Source: Nitrospirillum sp034653275
GTDB taxonomy: Bacteria > Pseudomonadota > Alphaproteobacteria > Azospirillales > Azospirillaceae
Direction: 5' to 3'
Assembly: GCF_034653275.1 (NCBI RefSeq)
Contig: NZ_JAYEES010000003.1
Coordinates: 124,001 to 188,000, forward strand
DNA length: 64,000 nt
The position numbers were made by a program, and so were the translations under genes. The notes under the pieces were generated by a model. It was not told where the DNA came from, did no database searches, and saw only the letters and a program-made list of their open reading frames with translations. Positions 59,749-64,000 of the stretch are shown piece after piece. Every line of letters starts with the position of its first letter. Within the stretch, counting starts at the first letter, position 1.

Positions 59749-60330
59749 TCAGGTCCGGGGCGCGTGCTTGTTCAGGATGCGCTGCAGGGTGCGGCGGTGC
59801 ATCTTCAGGCGGCGCGCGGTTTCCGAAACGTTGCGGTCGCACTGCTCGAACACCCGCTGGATGTGTTCCCAGCGGACGCGGTCGGCCGACATGGGGTGTT
59901 CCGGCGGCGGCGGCAGGGGGCCGTCGGTCAGCAGGGCGGCCTCGACCGCGTCGGCGTCGGCGGGCTTGGGCAGGTAGTCGACGGCGCCGGCCTTCACGGC
60001 CGCGACGGCGGTGGCGATGTTGCCATAGCCGGTCAGCATGACGATGCGCGCCTCTGGCCGGGCATCGCGCAACGCCTTCACCACGTCCAGGCCGCTGCCA
60101 TCCGCCAGGCGCAGGTCGACCACGGCGTAGCGGGGGGCCGCCTCCTGCGCCACGTCCACGCCCAGCGCGACGCTGTCCACCGCCACCACGTCGAAGCCGC
60201 GCTTTTCCAGCGCGCGGGCCAGGCGGATGCGGAAGGGGGCGTCATCGTCCACCACCAGCAGGCTGCGCGACGCGTCCCCGGTGAAGCCGAGGCGCATGGG
60301 ATCGATCACGTCACCGGTCTCAACGCTCAT
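59749..60330 (-). CDS. regA: RegA/PrrA/ActR-family redox response regulator
   Basis: A 193-residue regulator with a receiver domain (residues 22-135: LLVVDDDAPFRIRLARALEKRG, phospho-acceptor Asp72 in YAVVDLRLADGSGLDVV, MLTGYGN, and the conserved Lys in YLPKPAD). A four-proline linker (PLPPPPEH) leads to a Fis-type helix-turn-helix (NVSETARRLKMHRRTLQRIL). This is the global redox regulator of respiration, carbon and nitrogen fixation in alphaproteobacteria. The cognate kinase lies upstream on the same strand, separated by 250 bp. AAGGGG precedes the ATG. Confidence 0.95.
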   Translation of the reverse strand: MSVETGDVIDPMRLGFTGDASRSLLVVDDDAPFRIRLARALEKRGFDVVAVDSVALGVDVAQEAAPRYAVVDLRLADGSGLDVVKALRDARPEARIVMLTGYGNIATAVAAVKAGAVDYLPKPADADAVEAALLTDGPLPPPPEHPMSADRVRWEHIQRVFEQCDRNVSETARRLKMHRRTLQRILNKHAPRT

Positions 60331-60580
60331 TCTCGAAAACCCCTTATTTTCCGGCCATGCCGCAGGACGGTTGCAAACTTACCAACGACCTTACTACGCC
60401 GTGTGTGGACGCTTCCGTGCGATTCCGACACGCGGCAAAAGGACGCCCCGTGATGGCCGGAGAGATGGACACGCGATTATGTCCATCCAAGGGCGGCAAC
60501 ACGCCATTGTCCACCATACGAAGGTTTCCCATTCTTTTGCGCCGTTCCGACGGCCGACGGCCTCGTCTTGCGCGGACAAG

Positions 60581-61957
60581 TCATTGGGCACCCGGCAGTA
60601 GTCCGCTCCAGTTCACGGTGACATGGGCGCCTGCGCCCACGGGCGTGCTGCCCGGACGGCCGTTGGCGTAGGAGACGACCGCGCCGGTGCGTTCCAGCAG
60701 GATCTGGGCGATGAACAGGCCCAGCCCCATGGTGCCGCCGCCGCCGGCGCGCACCGGCACCTGCTCCAGCCGCTCATCCCGGTCGGAAACGTAGGGTTCG
60801 CCCAGGCGTTCCAACAGGCTGACGGGGAAGCCGGGGCCGTCGTCGGCCACGGTCAGCACCAGGGCGGCGGGGTCGCAGTGCAGCGTCACGTCCACCCGGG
60901 TGGTGGCGAACTGCATGGCGTTCTGAAGGATGTTCCCCAGGCCGTGCTGCAGTTCCGGCGACAACGGCAGCGGGGAGGGCGCGCCCTCCTCCGCCCCGGT
61001 CACGGTGATCTCCAGCGCCACGTCGGCCCGGCGGTGGGGGGCGGCCACCGCCTCGATCACCTGCACGGGGCCCAGGGGGGCGTAGGGCTCCATCTCGCCC
61101 TCCGCGTCCGGGCGGCGGGCCAGGTCGGCCAATATGACGCGGCAGCGGTCCGACTGGCTCTGCAGCAGATGGATGTCCTCCACCCAGGGGCTGTCGGGCG
61201 GCATGTCGCGGGCCAGTTCCTTGGCCACCACGGCGATGGTGCCCAGCGGGCTGCCCAGCTCATGCGCCGCGGCGGCGGCCAACGCGCCCAGGGCGGAGGC
61301 CTTCTGCGCGCGGGCCAGCGACACCTGGCTGGCGATCAGGGCCTGCGACAGGTCGCGTCCGGACTGCGCCACCTTGTAGACGTAGGTGGCGATGAAGATG
61401 GCGGACAGGGTCAGCGCCGCCCAGATGCCGCCCAGGTAGATGGGCGGCAGGGTGACGCCGTTGCTGGCGGGCCACGACAGGGGCATGGCCAGGACCCAAA
61501 CCAGGGTCAGGCAGGCGGTGGTCAGCGTGGTCAGCCCGGTGACCAGCCGCCGGCCCAGCATGCTGGCCCCCACCATCAAGGGCGCCAGCACCAGCACGGC
61601 GAAGGGATTTTCCAGTCCGCCGGTGAGCATCAGCAGCACGGTCAGCTGCACCGTGTCATAGCCCAGGAACAGCACCGCGCCCCGTTCGGTCAGGAAGGGG
61701 CTGCGCCGGCGCCGCGCGATGGCGTAGAGGTTGATCAGCAGCGACACCGCCGTCACCGCCAGGGCCGGCAGCAGCGGGATGTCGATGCCGACCAGATCCT
61801 CCACCGTCAGCAGGGTGACGGTCTGGCCGGCGATGGCGATCCAGCGGATGGTGTTGAGCGTGCGCAGGTTGATGCGCGCGGTGGCCCATCGGCCACCTTC
61901 CGGCCGCGCCTCGTCCGCGCCGTCATCCCTCATTGCTGTCCACGCCTGCCGCGTCAT
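60581..61957 (-). CDS. regB: RegB/PrrB/ActS-family redox sensor histidine kinase
   Basis: A 458-residue membrane kinase with about six helices (residues 40-195). The ubiquinone-sensing GGLENPF loop (113-119) lies between helices. The phospho-acceptor His232 is in AAHELGSPLGTIAV. Cys272 in QSDRCRVILADLARR corresponds to the redox-active Cys of RegB. The ATPase boxes are GLGNILQNAMQFA and DDGPGFP. It senses quinone or redox state and phosphorylates RegA. The usual senC/prrC gene between the two is absent: 250 bp of apparently empty sequence lie there. Confidence 0.95.
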   Translation of the reverse strand: MTRQAWTAMRDDGADEARPEGGRWATARINLRTLNTIRWIAIAGQTVTLLTVEDLVGIDIPLLPALAVTAVSLLINLYAIARRRRSPFLTERGAVLFLGYDTVQLTVLLMLTGGLENPFAVLVLAPLMVGASMLGRRLVTGLTTLTTACLTLVWVLAMPLSWPASNGVTLPPIYLGGIWAALTLSAIFIATYVYKVAQSGRDLSQALIASQVSLARAQKASALGALAAAAAHELGSPLGTIAVVAKELARDMPPDSPWVEDIHLLQSQSDRCRVILADLARRPDAEGEMEPYAPLGPVQVIEAVAAPHRRADVALEITVTGAEEGAPSPLPLSPELQHGLGNILQNAMQFATTRVDVTLHCDPAALVLTVADDGPGFPVSLLERLGEPYVSDRDERLEQVPVRAGGGGTMGLGLFIAQILLERTGAVVSYANGRPGSTPVGAGAHVTVNWSGLLPGAQ

Positions 61958-62204
61958 CGACCTGATCGTCCTGGGTGGGTGAAGATGGGCCTGGGTAGGC
62001 CAGCGGCAACCATGCCGGGCGTCAAGCTATAGCGCATGGGGTCACGGCGTCGCACCTGTCGGCTGGAACAGCGTCTTGCTACCCCTTGCCCCCGGCCGCC
62101 CGGCGTTGATAATTGCTGGGGGGCGGCGGCCCCCGTGGGAGTGCCCCTGTGGGAGTGCCCCCGTGGGACTGGATGCCGTCGCCCATGCCGTTGGAGAACG
62201 ATCC
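61958..62204. other. Intergenic region with a 14-bp tandem repeat
   Basis: A 247-bp divergent spacer between regB and a small membrane-protein gene. Between 62131 and 62172 the motif CCCCnGTGGGAGTG is repeated about three times with small changes. No other structure or coding signal is evident. Confidence 0.5.
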
Positions 62205-62597
62205 TTGGAAAGCCAGCGCAAATTCGCGGTGCAGAAACCCCAGGGCAAGAAATGGGAAACCCTGGCCCTGGTCGACAATTTGTCGGCCGGCAAGCGGGAA
62301 TTCAGCGAAGCGGTGCGCAGCCACGGCCGGGGCTATGTCCGGCTGATCCAGGTGGATTTCGAGAGTGAGGAGGCGCTGTCCAACTACGACTGGCGCCTGG
62401 TGGAACTGCACGACCCCTACAAGGGCAAGGGCCGGCCCAAGCCCACGGTGGTGGCCGGCTCCGAACGCCCCGTGAAGCCCAAGAAGGGCAAGGGCCCGGG
62501 TGAAAAGGTGGCCGTGCCCATCAAGACCTGGATGCTGGCCTGCCTGTTGGCGGTGGCCGTGGGCGTCATGTGGGTGGTGACGTATCACCGGCCCTAA
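62205..62597 (+). CDS. Hypothetical tail-anchored membrane protein
   Basis: A 130-residue protein I do not recognise by function. Its soluble N-terminal part reads ESQRKFAVQKPQGKKWETLA with YVRLIQVDFESEEALSNYDW. A basic Lys/Pro-rich linker (KPKKGKGPGEK) precedes one C-terminal membrane helix (about residues 105-126, WMLACLLAVAVGVMWVV). The TTG at 62205 is chosen because GGAG lies nine bases upstream; longer frames run through a repeat-rich region. The architecture suggests a membrane-tethered small adaptor. Convergent with cobT. Confidence 0.7.
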   Translation: MESQRKFAVQKPQGKKWETLALVDNLSAGKREFSEAVRSHGRGYVRLIQVDFESEEALSNYDWRLVELHDPYKGKGRPKPTVVAGSERPVKPKKGKGPGEKVAVPIKTWMLACLLAVAVGVMWVVTYHRP

Positions 62598-62636
62598 GTT
62601 TGTTCGTCCGCCCCAGGCGCCGGCGGGCCACCGGGC

Positions 62637-62672
62637 CCTCAAGCCAGCGGATGCCGGCCCCGGCGCTTGAGG
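62637..62672. terminator. Bidirectional terminator between the hypothetical gene and cobT
   Basis: CCTCAAGC (62637-62644) and GCTTGAGG (62665-62672) form a perfect 8-bp outer stem with further GC pairing inside, flanked by AAAA on the right (a U run for cobT). Located between convergent stops. Confidence 0.65.
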
Positions 62673-62678
62673 AAAACG

Positions 62679-63716
62679 TCAGTGCTTGGAACGGCCCTCG
62701 CCACCCCGCGTCGACACGCCGGCTTCGGCGAAGGTGGCCATGCCGGTGTGGCAAGCCACGGCGGCCTGCAGGATGGGCAGGGCCAGGGCGGCGCCGGAGC
62801 CCTCGCCCAGGCGCATGCCCAGGGTCAGCAGCGGTTCCTGGCCCAGGATGTCCAGCAGGCGGCGGTGCGCCGGCTCGGCCGACAGGTGGCCGACGATGCA
62901 ATGGTCCAGGGCGCGGGGGTCCAGCTTGAACAGCACGGCGGCGGCGGCGGTGCAGGCGTAGCCGTCCAGCACCACCGGGGTGCGGGCCATGCGGGCCGCC
63001 ATGATGGCACCGACGATGGCGGCCAGCTCATAGCCACCCAGGGCGCGCAACACGTGGAAGGGATCGCTCAGCAGATCGGCGTTGGCGGCCACGCCGGCCG
63101 CGACCACGGCCGCCTTGCGGGCCATGCCCTCGGCATCCAGGCCGGTGCCGGGGCCCACCCAGTCCTCGGCATTGCCGCCGAACAGGGCCAGGCACAGGGC
63201 GGCGGCGGATGTTGAATTACCGATGCCCATCTCCCCCAGGCACAGGACGTCGATGCCCGTCTCCACCGCCATCATGCCATAGGCCATGGCGCGGGCGCAG
63301 GCCTCCTCGCTCATGGCGGGGCCGTGGGTGAAGTCGGCGGTGGGGTTGTCCAGGTCCAGCTCATAGACGCGCAGGTCGGCGTCGGCCTGGCCGCACAGCT
63401 GGTTCACGGCGGCACCGCCCTGGGTGAAGTTGTGCACCATCTGGGCCGTCACCGCCGGCGGATAGGCCGACACGCCCAGGGCCGCCACGCCATGGTTGCC
63501 GGCGAACACCGCCACGCGCGGATGCTGCACACGGGGGGGCGTGCGGCCCTGCCAGGTCGCCAACCATTCGGTCAGGCTTTCCAGCCGGCCCAGCGCGCCG
63601 CGCGGCTTGGTCAACTGCACCTCGCGCTGCATGACGGTGGTGGCGGCCTCCAGATCCGGGCCCGGCAGGTCGGCCAGGACGCGGCGGAATTCGTCGAAGG
63701 AGGGAATGTCGCTCAT
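62679..63716 (-). CDS. cobT: Nicotinate-nucleotide--dimethylbenzimidazole phosphoribosyltransferase
   Basis: Activates 5,6-dimethylbenzimidazole to its alpha-ribotide phosphate for the lower ligand of cobalamin. The 345-residue protein has KPRGALGRLESLTEWLA, VFAGNHGVAALGVSAYP, CLGEMGIGNSTSAAAL, VLDGYACTAAA and the catalytic Glu in GMRLGEGSGAALALP. The ATG at 63716 begins the typical MSDIPSFDEFRRVLADLP. Divergent from cobS, 84 bp apart, forming the nucleotide-loop assembly pair. No cobalamin riboswitch is visible in the gap. Confidence 0.96.
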   Translation of the reverse strand: MSDIPSFDEFRRVLADLPGPDLEAATTVMQREVQLTKPRGALGRLESLTEWLATWQGRTPPRVQHPRVAVFAGNHGVAALGVSAYPPAVTAQMVHNFTQGGAAVNQLCGQADADLRVYELDLDNPTADFTHGPAMSEEACARAMAYGMMAVETGIDVLCLGEMGIGNSTSAAALCLALFGGNAEDWVGPGTGLDAEGMARKAAVVAAGVAANADLLSDPFHVLRALGGYELAAIVGAIMAARMARTPVVLDGYACTAAAAVLFKLDPRALDHCIVGHLSAEPAHRRLLDILGQEPLLTLGMRLGEGSGAALALPILQAAVACHTGMATFAEAGVSTRGGEGRSKH

Positions 63717-63800
63717 GATGCTCCGGCCCGATAATGGGACCCGCGGTCGGGCGCCGGACTGGCGCTGGCGGGCGGACGGGACTTCCCGTATACCGGAACC

Positions 63801-64000
63801 ATGACTGATGCAACGGGGCCGCGCCTGGGCGGTGTCTTCGCCGAATTCATAGCCGCCGTGATCTTTTTGACGCGGCTGCCCATCCGTTGGCGTGGCGACT
63901 GGCCGCAAGACCTGGATTCCCGGGCGTTGACCTGGTTTCCCATCGTCGGCACCCTGATCGGCGCCATCGGCGGCCTGGTCTACTGGGGCCTCAGCAGCGT
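63801..64000 (+). CDS. cobS: Adenosylcobinamide-GDP ribazoletransferase, N-terminal fragment
   Basis: The first 66 or so residues of a membrane enzyme that joins adenosylcobinamide-GDP to alpha-ribazole (phosphate), the last step of cobalamin assembly. The fragment shows FAEFIAAVIFLTRLPIRW, the Asp-rich start of the soluble loop, and SRALTWFPIVGTLIGAIGGL, both typical of CobS/CobV. The gene runs off the end of the window. Divergent from cobT, whose product supplies its substrate. Confidence 0.92.
   Translation, partial: MTDATGPRLGGVFAEFIAAVIFLTRLPIRWRGDWPQDLDSRALTWFPIVGTLIGAIGGLVYWGLSS

Noticed and set aside
63717..63800. Cobalamin riboswitch between cobT and cobS, or before nrdJ
   Set aside because: Neither gap contains the B12-box pattern, and the 84-bp and 95-bp spaces are too short for the full element.

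Overview
This is a 64-kb stretch of GC-rich bacterial chromosome. It carries no rRNA, no recognisable tRNA, no CRISPR array and no insertion sequence. Gene content and order point to an alphaproteobacterium of the Rhodospirillales, most likely the Azospirillaceae (inference). The main clues are dsbB-coq7, etfBA with a 3-hydroxybutyryl-CoA dehydrogenase, argH-lipoprotein-lysA-DUF4175, rsmB-rpe-heparinase-purH, a RegA/RegB redox pair, RpoH and a DUF1674 protein. Most of the window is core chromosome. The clearest accessory pieces are a FecI-FecR-TonB receptor locus, a ParDE toxin-antitoxin pair and a small family of palindromic intergenic repeats.

Layout. 1-7.4 kb: end of dsbB, coq7, a TonB-dependent receptor divergent from an AmpR-like LysR regulator, an HNH endonuclease, gluQ, an unknown protein, a tandem palindromic repeat and a DUF4743 NUDIX protein. 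7.4-12.8 kb: a globin-coupled chemoreceptor behind a perfect FNR-type box, a HIG1 membrane protein, a PduO-type adenosyltransferase, etfBA and hbd. 12.8-25.3 kb: a TlpA thioredoxin, argH, a lipoprotein, lysA, a DUF4175 protein, a zinc-ribbon membrane protein, ftsX without ftsE, ydcF, plsC and a B12-dependent ribonucleotide reductase. The conserved C-terminal cysteine ribbon of that reductase lies out of frame. 25.3-36.7 kb: rpoH, a Tat-exported PLP enzyme, the FecI/FecR/receptor system, a membrane adenylate/guanylate cyclase, a probable structured RNA with a sigma-54-like promoter, and a secreted nuclease. 36.7-48.2 kb: a carboxymuconolactone-decarboxylase-like protein, a helix-turn-helix regulator, a truncated haemoglobin, proline iminopeptidase, DUF1674, rsmB, rpe, heparinase-like, purH, a histidine kinase and ParDE. 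48.2-64 kb: lepA, a haloacid dehalogenase, a methyl-accepting protein, pheT-pheS, rplT-rpmI, DUF488, a Na+/K+:H+ antiporter, regA/regB, a small membrane protein, and cobT divergent from cobS.

Functional themes. (1) Oxygen and redox sensing: globin-coupled receptor with an FNR box, HIG1 protein, RegAB, truncated haemoglobin and the SDHAF4-like protein. (2) Cobalamin: PduO adenosyltransferase, NrdJ, CobT and CobS. (3) Uptake through the outer membrane: two TonB receptors, one under FecIR-type surface signalling and one divergent from an AmpR-like regulator. (4) Core housekeeping: translation, Arg/Lys/purine synthesis and fatty-acid electron transfer.

Most worth checking are the nrdJ frameshift, the intergenic RNA at 35.4-35.7 kb with its upstream TTGCA dyads, and the palindromic repeat family whose stems show compensatory base changes. 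All function calls rest on reading the sequence; no database search was run.
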